Source: an uncultured Oscillospiraceae bacterium
GTDB lineage: Bacteria > Bacillota > Clostridia > Oscillospirales > Acutalibacteraceae
NCBI GenBank assembly: GCA_958448165.1
Contig: CAUDCW010000003.1
Coordinates: 180,892-244,891 of the forward strand
Length of the DNA stretch: 64,000 nucleotides
Reading direction: 5' to 3'
Made by a program: the position numbers and the translations under genes. The notes beneath the pieces were generated by a model. It had not been told where the DNA came from and ran no database searches. It was given only the letters and a program-made list of their open reading frames with translations. How positions within the stretch are numbered: position 1 is the first letter of the stretch; each line of letters begins with the position of its first letter. Shown one piece after another: positions 34,553 to 43,289 of this stretch.

Positions 34553-34599
34553 AAAAAAATCTGCCCTTTCAAGAAAATTTATCTTGATTATGGGCAGAT
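34553..34599 (-). terminator. Terminator between ispE and spoIIR, overlapping the spoIIR ribosome binding site
   Basis: On the minus strand ATCTGCCC pairs with GGGCAGAT, with an inner TCAAGA/TCTTGA stem, followed by seven T residues and then the spoIIR ATG. The only Shine-Dalgarno candidate for spoIIR (AAAGGG) uses the 3' arm of this stem. Confidence 0.85.
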
Positions 34600-34608
34600 A
34601 TTTTTTAT

Positions 34609-35484
34609 TTATTCAGTTATTATGTTACAGCCGTTGCTTGTCGGCACAGCCGTATATACCATTTCGAAGTTTTCCTCAAGCTTTGATTTGCACATATCAA
34701 ACGGAATTTTGTCCTCAGGCTTAAATATACCGTAAACAGTAGGACCGCTGCCGCTCATCAATGCACCCATTGCGCCGTAGAGAAGCATTATCTCTTTTAT
34801 TTTTCTGACAGGGCGCAGATTGAGAACCTCTTCAAACTTGTTATACAGATTGGACGTTATCATATAAAGACTGCCTGTGTTCAAGCCGTCGATAATGTTT
34901 TTTGTGTTAAGGCGTTCCTCGTCAAAGCCGAATTCATCGCATAGCTTATACGCTGTCGGCGTTGAAACATTGATATCAGGCTTACAGATAAGAATATTGC
35001 ACTGCGGCAAATCGACAAGCCGTTCAAGGTCTGTGCCCGTTCCGCTTGCCTTGCAGGTGCCGCCCATAATACAGAACGGCACATCTGCGCCGACCTGCTT
35101 ACTCATTTCGCAAAGCTGTTCGGTTGAAAACGGAGAGCCGCAAAGCTTATTCAAGCCTACAAACACAGCCGCAGCGTCTGCACTGCCGCCGGCTATGCCT
35201 GCCTGTGACGGAATGTGCTTTTTAATGTCGATTTTGACAGCCTTTTCAACGGCGGCTTCACGCAGAAAAATCTGCGCCGCCTTGTATGCGGTGTTTCGCT
35301 CGTCTGTGGGAATCTCCTGCCTGTCAACACTGAGAGCTATGCCCGAACCGTCAAGCAGCTCGACATACACATCATCTGCAAGCGACACAGACTGCATAAC
35401 CATATCAACGCTGTGATAGCCGCTTTCAAGCTTGCCTGTTATGTTGAGCGTTAAATTTATTTTAGCATTCCCTTGTACGAGCAT
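34609..35484 (-). CDS. ispE: 4-diphosphocytidyl-2-C-methyl-D-erythritol kinase
   Basis: 291-residue GHMP kinase of the MEP isoprenoid pathway; phosphorylates CDP-methylerythritol. Motifs: AKINLTLNITGKLESGYH near the N-terminus, the ATP loop PSQAGIAGGSADAAA, and the C-terminal MSGSGPTVYGIF. AGGTGA precedes the ATG. It lies 12 bases downstream of the aminotransferase gene and ends at the terminator before spoIIR. Confidence 0.95.
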   Translation of the reverse strand: MLVQGNAKINLTLNITGKLESGYHSVDMVMQSVSLADDVYVELLDGSGIALSVDRQEIPTDERNTAYKAAQIFLREAAVEKAVKIDIKKHIPSQAGIAGGSADAAAVFVGLNKLCGSPFSTEQLCEMSKQVGADVPFCIMGGTCKASGTGTDLERLVDLPQCNILICKPDINVSTPTAYKLCDEFGFDEERLNTKNIIDGLNTGSLYMITSNLYNKFEEVLNLRPVRKIKEIMLLYGAMGALMSGSGPTVYGIFKPEDKIPFDMCKSKLEENFEMVYTAVPTSNGCNIITE

Positions 35485-35496
35485 ATTATCACCTAA

Positions 35497-36672
35497 TTAT
35501 TTTTTAATTTCGTTCAGATATTCTTCTATCCTGTTGAGAGCCTCGCCGAGATGATTGAGCGAATAGGAATATGATACTCTTATATATCCCTCGCCGCATT
35601 CGCCGAAGGCGTTGCCCGGCACAACCGCAACGTGTTTTGAATTGATAAGTCCAAGACAAAACTGCTCGGACGTAAGTCCCGTGCTTTTTATGCTCGGGAA
35701 GCAATAAAACGCACCGTGAGGCTCAAAGCAGTCAAGACCCATTTTCTGGAAGCTGCCGACAACAAGACGGCGGCGCATATCATACTGCTTTTTCATATTT
35801 TCTATGTCGCTGTCACCGTTTTTAAGCGCTTCTATGGCGGCATATTGTGCGGTGGTCGGCGCACTCATAATTGCAAACTGGTGCAGCTTTGTCATCTGGT
35901 CAAGCACAGGCGCAGGTCCGAGAGCATAGCCAAGACGCCAGCCTGTCATTGCATATGTTTTTGAAAAGCCGCTGATAACCACTGTGCGCTCTTTCATACC
36001 CTCGATTTCCGCAAACGAAACATGGCTTTCGTTGCCGTATGTAAGCTCGCCGTAGATTTCGTCGGACAGAACAAACAGATTATGCTTTTCAACAATCTTT
36101 GCGATTTCCTCTAAATCGGACCTGCGCATAACAGCGCCTGTCGGATTGTTCGGAAACGGCAGAATTAACAGCTTTGATTTCGGCGTAATGTGGCTTTCCA
36201 GCTCCTCGGGAGTCAAGCGGAAATTATTTTCCGCCTTGGTTTCGATAATCACAGTCTTTGCGTCAGCCATCTGTGCGAGCGGCTCATAGCAGACAAAGCT
36301 CGGCTGAGGGATAAGAACCTCTTCCCCCTCCTCGACAACGCATCTTATGCAGGCGTCAATCGCCTCACTGCCGCCTACTGTCACAAGCACCTCGCTGTCG
36401 GGGTTATATTCCACGTTGAATCGCCTTTTAAAATATCTGCTTATTTCGTTGCGCAGATTGGCAAAGCCCCTGTTCGGGCTGTACCAGGTTTTGCCCTTTT
36501 CAAGGCTTCTTATGCCCTCTTCTCTGACGTGCCACGGAGTTTTGAAGTCAGGCTCGCCGATGCTAAGCGATATAACGTGGTCCATTTCGTTGGCGATATC
36601 AAAAAATCTTCTTATGCCAGACGGCTTGATTTTTTGAATTTTTGAGTTCAGTATCTTATCGTAATCCACCAT
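35497..36672 (-). CDS. PLP-dependent aminotransferase, class I/II
   Basis: 391-residue fold-type I aminotransferase. SLSIGEPDFKTP binds the substrate carboxylate, PFPNNPTGAV and LSDEIYGEL hold PLP, and the Schiff-base lysine is in SGFSKTYAMTGWRLGY. It resembles the PatA/AspB-like group acting on aromatic or aspartate-family amino acids; the precise substrate is unclear. Its ATG overlaps the stop of the Lrp-type regulator (TAATG), a common Lrp-aminotransferase pairing. Confidence 0.92.
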   Translation of the reverse strand: MVDYDKILNSKIQKIKPSGIRRFFDIANEMDHVISLSIGEPDFKTPWHVREEGIRSLEKGKTWYSPNRGFANLRNEISRYFKRRFNVEYNPDSEVLVTVGGSEAIDACIRCVVEEGEEVLIPQPSFVCYEPLAQMADAKTVIIETKAENNFRLTPEELESHITPKSKLLILPFPNNPTGAVMRRSDLEEIAKIVEKHNLFVLSDEIYGELTYGNESHVSFAEIEGMKERTVVISGFSKTYAMTGWRLGYALGPAPVLDQMTKLHQFAIMSAPTTAQYAAIEALKNGDSDIENMKKQYDMRRRLVVGSFQKMGLDCFEPHGAFYCFPSIKSTGLTSEQFCLGLINSKHVAVVPGNAFGECGEGYIRVSYSYSLNHLGEALNRIEEYLNEIKK

Positions 36673-37154
36673 TACAGCACCAGGCTCCTTTTATCCTCTT
36701 CGGAATCGTCCTCGTAGAAGTTGATGCCTGATTCCTTGTATTTTTTAAGCAGGAAATGCGTTGACGTTGCTATAACAGACTCAATTGTTGACAGACGTCT
36801 TGACACAAACATTGCAACCTCCTGCATTGTCTTGCCCGTGACATATGCGGCAAAATCGTAAGAGCCTGCCATAAGATAAAGGCTTTCAACCTCGTCAAAG
36901 CTCATAATCTTGGCGGCTATGTCGTCAAAGCCCTTATCCTTTTCAGGTGTAACCTTGATTTCAATCATCGCCTTGACATCGGCGTGCGGAACCTTATCCC
37001 AATCGACAATAGCCTGATAGCCTTTGATTACACCGGTCACTTCATATTCGGCTATTTGTTTGTCAAGATAGTCAACCGGCTCGTCAAGTATCATTGACAG
37101 CTCCTCTGTTGTAAACTTTGAATTAGAGCTTAAAAGCTTTAATAATTCGTCCAT
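36672..37154 (-). CDS. Lrp/AsnC-family transcriptional regulator
   Basis: 160 residues: an N-terminal winged helix (MDELLKLLSSNSKFTTEELSMIL...) and a C-terminal RAM domain (VKAMIEIKVTPEKDKGFDDIAAKI, VESLYLMAGSYDFAAYVTG) that binds amino acids and mediates oligomerisation. The ATG at 37154 follows GGAGGAG; an open frame upstream is not needed. It is coupled to the aminotransferase downstream, which it plausibly regulates. A promoter lies just upstream. Confidence 0.92.
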   Translation of the reverse strand: MDELLKLLSSNSKFTTEELSMILDEPVDYLDKQIAEYEVTGVIKGYQAIVDWDKVPHADVKAMIEIKVTPEKDKGFDDIAAKIMSFDEVESLYLMAGSYDFAAYVTGKTMQEVAMFVSRRLSTIESVIATSTHFLLKKYKESGINFYEDDSEEDKRSLVL

Positions 37155-37181
37155 ATCTTTCTCCTCCTTAATCTTTTTATC

Positions 37182-37210
37182 ATTATATAATGAATACACA
37201 AAAAAGTCCA
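37182..37210 (-). promoter_or_regulatory. Promoter for the lrp-aminotransferase-ispE operon
   Basis: On the minus strand TGGACT (37205-37210) and TATAAT (37182-37187) are separated by 17 bases. It starts just after nadE and gives a ~25-base leader before the Lrp-type gene. Confidence 0.6.
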
Positions 37211-37221
37211 CAGAATTTTAT

Positions 37222-39132
37222 TTAATCGGTCATATTTTCAAGGTCATCAAGCCACAGCCTTACGCTTGCGTCACTCGGCATTCTGAAATCGCCCCTCGGC
37301 GAGAGAGTGACAGAACCGACCTTTGGTCCGTCAGGCAGACAGCTGCGCTTGAACTGCTGTGTGAAAAAGCGTCTTACAAAGACCTTGAGCCACGACAATA
37401 TCGTTTTATCGTCATATTCGCCGTTGAAAGCACTTTTTGCGATACGGTAAATCTTTGACGGCGGAAAACCGAACCTGACAAAATAATAAAGGAAAAAGTC
37501 GTGCAGCTCATATGGCCCTACAATTTCTTCCGTCTTCTGCGAAATATCGCCGTCCTTCGGCGGCAGAAGCTCGGGACTTACCGGCGTGTTGAGAATATCA
37601 TACAGAACCTCGCTGAGAATACCCGAGCTATTGTCAGCCTCATATTTTGTGATATAGCGCACAAGCGTTTTCGGGATTGAGCTGTTTATAGCATACATAG
37701 ACATATGGTCGCCGTTGTAGGTTGCCCAGCCAAGCGCAAGCTCGGACAAGTCGCCCGTTCCGATAACGAGGGCGTTGTTTTTGTTGGCTATATCCATCAG
37801 AACCTGTGTTCTCTCACGAGCCTGAGAGTTTTCATAGGTCACGTCAAGCTTGTCGGGGTCCTGCCCGATATCGGAAAAATGCTGATTTACAGCCTTTGTA
37901 ATGTCGATATCAAGAAAAGTCACGCCGTATGCCTCGCTGAGCTTTTCTGCGTTGCTCTTGGTGCGCTTTGTAGTGCCGAAGCACGGCATAGTGACGGCGG
38001 TGATGTTTTTGCGGGGCAGCTTAAGCATATCAAATGCGTGGACGACTGCTATGAGCGCAAGGGTAGAATCAAGACCGCCCGAAAGACCGATTACTGCGTT
38101 CTTAATTCCCGTGTGCTTGAGCCTTGTTGCAAGTCCCGTCGCCTGCAAGGACAATATTTCATTACAGCGCTTGTTTACGCTGTCATTATCGGAGGGAACA
38201 AAGGGATTTTTGCCAAATGTGCGCTCAAGGCGTGTTTCGGAAACATCAAGGTCAAAATAAATCTGCTCGGCGCCGGCGTCGTCGGTCGGCGGATAGGTGT
38301 TCATTCTTCTGCGCTCGGAATCAAGCTTATACACGTCGATATCGGCATAGGTTATATTTTCACAGAAGCGTGGCGATTCGGCAAGCACAGTACCGTTTTC
38401 GGCGATTATATTGTGAGATGAGAAAACAAGGTCGGTTGTTGATTCGCCGAAGCCACAGTCAGAATAAATATAGGCTGAAATGAGCCTTGCCGACTGCATC
38501 TGAACAAGCGACTTTCTGTATTCACGCTTGCCTATGGTTTCATCGCTTGCCGACGGATTTATTATCACATTTGCGCCTGCAATGCTCAAGCGCTCCGACG
38601 GAGGAGAAACACCCCACAAATCCTCGCAGATTTCAACTCCGACACGGAGCTGCGGCACGGATTCGCAGACAAAAACAGCCTTAGGCAGAATTGCGGTTTC
38701 ATAGCCGGCAAAATTGAGGATAATTTCCTTATCGCCCGGGGTAAAATGGCGAGCCTCGTAAAATTCGGAATAATTGGGGATATGAAGCTTCGGCACAAGT
38801 CCGAGCAGCTCTCCCCTGCATATTACAGCCGCACAGTTGTAAAGCGAGGAACGGTATCTGACCGGCACGCCTACAACAGCAAGGATATTCAGATTCTCGG
38901 TTTCTTCAATTATTTTTTTAAGGCACTGCTCTGCCTTATCAAGCAAAGCCTGCTGCAAAAATAGGTCTGAGCAGGTGTAGCCTGTTATTGCAAGCTCGGG
39001 TAATGCGGCAATAACTGCGCCGTTGTTTTCAGCCTTTTTAATGCAGGCTGTGATTTGCTCGGCATTATATTCGCAGTCGGCAACACGCATTGCCGGCGTT
39101 ATAGAGGCGACCTTAATAAATCCATCGTTCAT
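37222..39132 (-). CDS. nadE: Glutamine-dependent NAD+ synthetase
   Basis: 636 residues. The N-terminal carbon-nitrogen hydrolase (glutaminase) domain has the nucleophile Cys in VGVEICEDLW. The C-terminal synthetase has the PP-loop GLSGGLDSTLALI. It makes NAD+ from deamido-NAD+, ATP and glutamine-derived ammonia. ATG at 39132 follows GGAGATG. It lies between the polysaccharide genes and the Lrp-type regulator, with its own 3' end overlapping the next promoter. Confidence 0.95.
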   Translation of the reverse strand: MNDGFIKVASITPAMRVADCEYNAEQITACIKKAENNGAVIAALPELAITGYTCSDLFLQQALLDKAEQCLKKIIEETENLNILAVVGVPVRYRSSLYNCAAVICRGELLGLVPKLHIPNYSEFYEARHFTPGDKEIILNFAGYETAILPKAVFVCESVPQLRVGVEICEDLWGVSPPSERLSIAGANVIINPSASDETIGKREYRKSLVQMQSARLISAYIYSDCGFGESTTDLVFSSHNIIAENGTVLAESPRFCENITYADIDVYKLDSERRRMNTYPPTDDAGAEQIYFDLDVSETRLERTFGKNPFVPSDNDSVNKRCNEILSLQATGLATRLKHTGIKNAVIGLSGGLDSTLALIAVVHAFDMLKLPRKNITAVTMPCFGTTKRTKSNAEKLSEAYGVTFLDIDITKAVNQHFSDIGQDPDKLDVTYENSQARERTQVLMDIANKNNALVIGTGDLSELALGWATYNGDHMSMYAINSSIPKTLVRYITKYEADNSSGILSEVLYDILNTPVSPELLPPKDGDISQKTEEIVGPYELHDFFLYYFVRFGFPPSKIYRIAKSAFNGEYDDKTILSWLKVFVRRFFTQQFKRSCLPDGPKVGSVTLSPRGDFRMPSDASVRLWLDDLENMTD

Positions 39133-39149
39133 AGTATTTCATCTCCAAT

Positions 39150-40646
39150 TTATTCATCAATATTTTCTATTTCACTCGGAGCGTCATATATATCCGTATC
39201 GACCTCTCCCTTATGCCTGAACAGCTTTATTTCAATCGGGTCGGTCAGATGGTCGAACTTGAGCATATAAACCGAGGCATATCCAAGTAAAGCCCAGAAA
39301 ACCAGAACCATAAAGCTCTGCTCATATAACAGTGTTTTTTCAAATAGCGCATATATGCAGTATGAAAACAGAAAAGAAAACAGACACGGGAAGATTGTTT
39401 TTCTCATATTTTTCTTTTCGATAAATAAGCTCTTTATCATATGCCTTGCAATATGAAAGGCAAGTCCGAGAAAGATTATAAAACCGACAATTCCCGATGA
39501 AACAAGTATTGTAAGATAGCCGTTGTGCAGGTCGGAAAAATGCAGTCCGCCCTCAATATACTTCTGTGAATAAGGCACGAGATTTGCACTGCCCGTACCG
39601 AAAATCGGGTAGTTTGCAAAAAGTGTTGCAGCCTCAACAAAAAGCCTTATTCTGCCGCTGTCGATATTTTTGTTGACGTGCTTGAACGAAACAGGCTTTT
39701 CAGGCTTAGCTTCAATAATATCATCGGGCGAAACAGGCTGTGTAACGCTGTCCGGCAGCTTGACCTGCGTCATTGACGCAAGCTGCGAAACCGCATATCC
39801 CGTTGCAAACCTTGCGCTGAACATCAGAATGCATACGGCAAGTGCCGTTGCGGTAAACCTGACGACCTTAAGCAAAAGCTGTTTAAGGCTGATTTCGGTG
39901 CGGTGCTTGAAGATGCAGAACATACTGTAGGAGCAGAGATAAAGTATCAGGAACAGGAACGACGCATTTGAATCGCACAAAAACAGGCAGATAAGGTTGA
40001 AGCCCGACACGGTGTATAACAGCCATTTCGGGAATATTCTGCCTCGGGCACGGGTAATGAATGACGGCTTGGTCAGAAAATGTGCAAATACTATTGAAAC
40101 GACCGATGAAAAGCCGAGCAGATTGGGGTTTGTGAAAAACCCCGTAAATCTGTTTTCATAAATTATAAACAGGTAGTCCATCCACTCAAAACGGATATTG
40201 AGACAGGCAAACGGAAACGCCGCAAGATTTAAAATAAAAGTAATTGAAATAACCGAAACGGCAAGAATATATATCTCACGGTAAATGCGCTTTTTATTTT
40301 TTTCCGTATGCATACCGTAAAAAACAAAAAAGCATATTGCAATGTGCGCCGCCATCAACATATTGAGCCAGAAATTGCTTGTTATATTGATAAGCGCAGT
40401 TACGGTTATGCTGACAAGGTACATCATAAGATATTTGCTGTATTTTATTTTTAGTATTCTTCCGTTTTTTATATAATAGAAGAATATAATCAGCGCCGCC
40501 CAGAACATAAGAACATACTGAAAAAAAACGGCTCCCGTTCTTATCACACATACATTTGCAAAAAAAAGCGTCAGCAAATAAGTTATTCTGAAATTTGACG
40601 GGTTAAGAAAAAAATTCTTAACCGTTTTAATGGCTTTACTTAACAA
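39150..40646 (-). CDS. O-antigen ligase/polymerase-like membrane protein
   Basis: 498 residues with about eleven membrane helices and a large extracytoplasmic loop (~residues 290-370) ending in FANYPIFGTGSANL, followed by DLHNGYLTILVSSGIVGF, the pattern of Wzy_C/WaaL-type ligases and polymerases. Likely role: polymerising or attaching a surface polysaccharide. Start is TTG at 40646, seven bases after GAGG. It follows the initiating sugar transferase by 20 bases; the two form a minimal polysaccharide pair. Confidence 0.85.
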   Translation of the reverse strand: MLSKAIKTVKNFFLNPSNFRITYLLTLFFANVCVIRTGAVFFQYVLMFWAALIIFFYYIKNGRILKIKYSKYLMMYLVSITVTALINITSNFWLNMLMAAHIAICFFVFYGMHTEKNKKRIYREIYILAVSVISITFILNLAAFPFACLNIRFEWMDYLFIIYENRFTGFFTNPNLLGFSSVVSIVFAHFLTKPSFITRARGRIFPKWLLYTVSGFNLICLFLCDSNASFLFLILYLCSYSMFCIFKHRTEISLKQLLLKVVRFTATALAVCILMFSARFATGYAVSQLASMTQVKLPDSVTQPVSPDDIIEAKPEKPVSFKHVNKNIDSGRIRLFVEAATLFANYPIFGTGSANLVPYSQKYIEGGLHFSDLHNGYLTILVSSGIVGFIIFLGLAFHIARHMIKSLFIEKKNMRKTIFPCLFSFLFSYCIYALFEKTLLYEQSFMVLVFWALLGYASVYMLKFDHLTDPIEIKLFRHKGEVDTDIYDAPSEIENIDE

Positions 40647-40666
40647 AGGAATACCTCAATTCATAA

Positions 40667-41347
40667 TCAGCCAAAGGCTACACCTGTGACTGTTTTTATC
40701 ATAATTCTGATGTCGGATAAAACAGAAAATCTCTTTATATACTCAAGGTTAAGCTCCATTTTTTTCGGCAGAAGAACATTTATATAATCGTCATCAGCAT
40801 TTCCGGACTTCAAAAACTCGCTCTCGTCCTTATAGGTTATGCTGGCAAGCGAGGTTATCCCCGCCGGCATTAAAAGCGTTGCGTACATCTCGGGAGTATA
40901 TGCTCTGACATACTTCGGCACCTCGGGTCTTGTGCCGACAAAGCTCATCTGCCCCAAGAGGACGTTAAAAAGCTGAGGTAATTCGTCAAGGCGGTATTTA
41001 CGCAGGAAAGCGCCGCATTTTGTCACTCTTGCATCGTTGCTGAGCGTTACCTGAGAGGAATTTTTATCCTGCTTATTGACCATAGTGCGGAATTTGAGTA
41101 TTCTGAATTCTTTTGCGCCTGTTGTAATTCTTGTCTGCCTGAAGATTATCGGTCCGCTTGAGGTCGCCTTGACAACAACCGCTATTATCGCCATAGGCAG
41201 CAGCAGAACATGGATAAGCACCAGCGACAGCACTATGTCGGCTATTCGTTTTATCACAAGGCTTACTCTTTTTTTGCGCAGAATATTATAGTATTCCTCA
41301 ACCTGAGGCGTTTTCATATACGCAGGCAGCTTGTCAAAATTAATCAT
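40667..41347 (-). CDS. Bacterial sugar transferase (polyprenyl-phosphate phosphoglycosyltransferase)
   Basis: 226 residues: one N-terminal membrane/re-entrant helix (IADIVLSLVLIHVLLLPMAI) and a cytoplasmic domain with SSGPIIFRQTRI, ILKFRTM, FLRKYRLDELPQLFNVLLGQMSFVGTRPE, diagnostic for the WbaP/EpsL-type monotopic transferases. It transfers a sugar-1-phosphate to undecaprenyl phosphate to begin glycan synthesis. No other glycosyltransferases are adjacent. Confidence 0.93.
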   Translation of the reverse strand: MINFDKLPAYMKTPQVEEYYNILRKKRVSLVIKRIADIVLSLVLIHVLLLPMAIIAVVVKATSSGPIIFRQTRITTGAKEFRILKFRTMVNKQDKNSSQVTLSNDARVTKCGAFLRKYRLDELPQLFNVLLGQMSFVGTRPEVPKYVRAYTPEMYATLLMPAGITSLASITYKDESEFLKSGNADDDYINVLLPKKMELNLEYIKRFSVLSDIRIMIKTVTGVAFG

Positions 41348-41470
41348 ATAATAAATGCTCCTACTTACTCCGTAAATGACTTTAAATTCTATTTATCTAT
41401 TTAACTGATTATACACTATCACGGCGAATAATTCAATACGGCGGATAAGAGTTAGCTGTGATATTACTTG

Positions 41471-41588
41471 GGAAACACTGAATAAATCACGCTGAAAGCT
41501 GTTTGCACATCTTGCTTGCATATTTTCCGTCAGCCTGACCAAAAAATCTGACGGCGCAATATGCACAAACGATTTAATCAGTGTTTCC
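41471..41588 (-). repeat. MITE-like element, copy C (internally deleted, inverted)
   Basis: 118-bp copy of the 172-bp element in the opposite orientation, ends GGAAACACTG and CAGTGTTTCC, flanked by a perfect CTTG duplication (41467-41470 and 41589-41592). The ~53 missing central bases lie between two AAAAATC repeats present in the full-length copies. It sits in the 501-bp gap 41348-41848, the rest of which is mostly the next repeat. Confidence 0.88.
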
Positions 41589-41642
41589 CTTGAAAATAAG
41601 GCTATTCAATGATAGAATAAAGACAGAATATCGAAACGTATA

Positions 41643-41822
41643 ATCAACTAAAAAATCAGTAGCCCGAAAATGTTCGTAGGGAACGGTTTTGACCGCTCCG
41701 GGATAGGTGCAGTTACCGCTGTGTTAAACAATACTATAAATAGTATAACATTCATCAGCCCGAACCGGAACACTCAAGAGTGTTCCCTACAACCTCGTTA
41801 TCAATTTCGTGCTTAAGTTGAT
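41643..41822 (+). repeat. Hairpin repeat family 2, copy B
   Basis: About 180 bp bounded by ATCAACTAAAAAAT and TTAAGTTGAT (approximate inverted ends). It contains three hairpins: GGAACGGTTTTGACCGCTCC, ATACTATAAATAGTAT, and GGAACACTCAAGAGTGTTCC. It ends 26 bases before the MocR-type gene and may contribute to its leader. Confidence 0.82.
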
Positions 41823-41848
41823 GACCTTACCGCAAAACGGAGATTTCT

Positions 41849-43240
41849 ATGATTTACGATTTTATACATCTTGACAGCTCCTCCCCTATCCCTTTATACA
41901 AACAGCTATACTCATCAATACGCAAGGCGATTGAAAACAACGGCCTTACAAAGGGCGACAAGCTTGTATCAATCCGTGCATTGTCAAAGGCTCTCGGCAT
42001 AAGCAAAACTACGGTTGAGGCGGCATACAGCCAGCTTTGCGCCGAGGGATATATCAAGAACAGTCCGCAGAGAGGATTTTTTATTCAGGGGCAGGTTCTG
42101 ACTCTGAAAGAAAAAAACAGCGACAACGGCACTGCGCAAAAAAACAGCTCCGCCGGTTTTATCAGGTATGATTTCAGCAGTAAAAGCGTTACCGTTGACA
42201 GCACCGGAATAAAGCTGTGGCGAAAGTATGTCAAGGCATACCTCAACAAGGACTATATCATCTCATCATACGGCGACCCTCAGGGCGAATACAGCCTGCG
42301 CAGAGCGCTCAGCTTTTACAGCTACAGCGTAAGAAGCGTTGTCGCAACCGAGGACGATATTGTTATCGGCGCAGGAACACAATCACTGCTATATCTTTTA
42401 TGCGGCTTACTGAGAGGAATCGGCACGAAAATTGCCGTTGAGAAAGATGCGTCAAGGCATTTTATAAGGGTATTCAACGATTGCGGCTTTGAGGTTATAA
42501 AAATCGGAAGTGATGACAAAGGGATAAGCCTTGACAAGATAAAAGACGAAGATCCCGATTTTCTGCTGATTAACCCGTCAGGCTCACTGAAAAGCGGCGA
42601 CAGAATGAAAATGGAGCGGCGATATGAGCTTATTGAATGGGCGGAAAAAAACAACAAATTTATTATCGAGGACGACTACAACGGCGAGCTTGTTTACAAC
42701 TCTCACTCTGTTCCTGCTTTGCAGTGCAGTGCGGCACAGTCGGTTATTTATTTAGGCTCGTTTTCAAAGCTTCTTCTGCCGTCCGTTCGTATCGGTTATA
42801 TGGTGCTGCCCGAAATGCTCAAGGAGATTTACCAAAAATTCAAGCCTGATCTTAACCAGACCGCTTCTAAAATTGAGCAGCTTGCGCTTGCCGATTATAT
42901 CCGTGACGGACAGCTTGAGCGGCACCTGCGGCGGCTGAAAAAAAGCTACTGTGAAAAGAGCATTGCTATTATGCAGATGCTTACGGATAATCTCAAGCCG
43001 AGCGAGGAGTATAAAATCAAGCTGTTTGAAACCTCGCTCGCCTATGAAATCACAATAAACACACAGCTTGTAATTGACAGACTTAAGCAAAGTCTTAAGG
43101 ACGAGCAAATAGCAATAATAAGCGCAGAAGCTGAAAACGGCAAAGCAACTGTTAAAATCGGTTTTTCGGGTATTGAAAGCGAAAACATTGAATATGCAGT
43201 GAAGAAGCTTTGCAGTATAATTTCAGAGTGCAAAGCGTAA
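41849..43240 (+). CDS. MocR/GabR-type regulator (GntR DNA-binding domain fused to aminotransferase)
   Basis: 463 residues. The N-terminal GntR winged helix (~1-75: PLYKQLYSSIRKAIENNGL, KLVSIRALSKALGISKTTVEAAYSQL) is fused to a fold-type I aminotransferase domain with SYGDPQGEYSLRRAL, IIEDDYNGEL and the PLP-lysine motif YLGSFSKLLLPSVRIGY. Such proteins use PLP or PLP-amino acid adducts as effectors, for example in PdxR or GabR; the target genes are not evident here. CGGAG precedes the ATG. Confidence 0.92.
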   Translation: MIYDFIHLDSSSPIPLYKQLYSSIRKAIENNGLTKGDKLVSIRALSKALGISKTTVEAAYSQLCAEGYIKNSPQRGFFIQGQVLTLKEKNSDNGTAQKNSSAGFIRYDFSSKSVTVDSTGIKLWRKYVKAYLNKDYIISSYGDPQGEYSLRRALSFYSYSVRSVVATEDDIVIGAGTQSLLYLLCGLLRGIGTKIAVEKDASRHFIRVFNDCGFEVIKIGSDDKGISLDKIKDEDPDFLLINPSGSLKSGDRMKMERRYELIEWAEKNNKFIIEDDYNGELVYNSHSVPALQCSAAQSVIYLGSFSKLLLPSVRIGYMVLPEMLKEIYQKFKPDLNQTASKIEQLALADYIRDGQLERHLRRLKKSYCEKSIAIMQMLTDNLKPSEEYKIKLFETSLAYEITINTQLVIDRLKQSLKDEQIAIISAEAENGKATVKIGFSGIESENIEYAVKKLCSIISECKA

Positions 43241-43289
43241 AAATGCTGATAGCCTGTGAGCGTTAATGCTCAGGACTATCAGCATTTTT
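43239..43289. terminator. Bidirectional terminator
   Basis: AAAAATGCTGATAG (43239-43252) pairs with CTATCAGCATTTTT (43276-43289), extended by CCTG/CAGG. The stem gives U-runs on both strands and overlaps the ends of the MocR-type gene and the phosphoesterase gene. Confidence 0.88.

Noticed and set aside
34600..34690. A sigma-F promoter for spoIIR inside the end of ispE
   Set aside because: A GTATA-like -35 exists, but no matching -10 at the required spacing.
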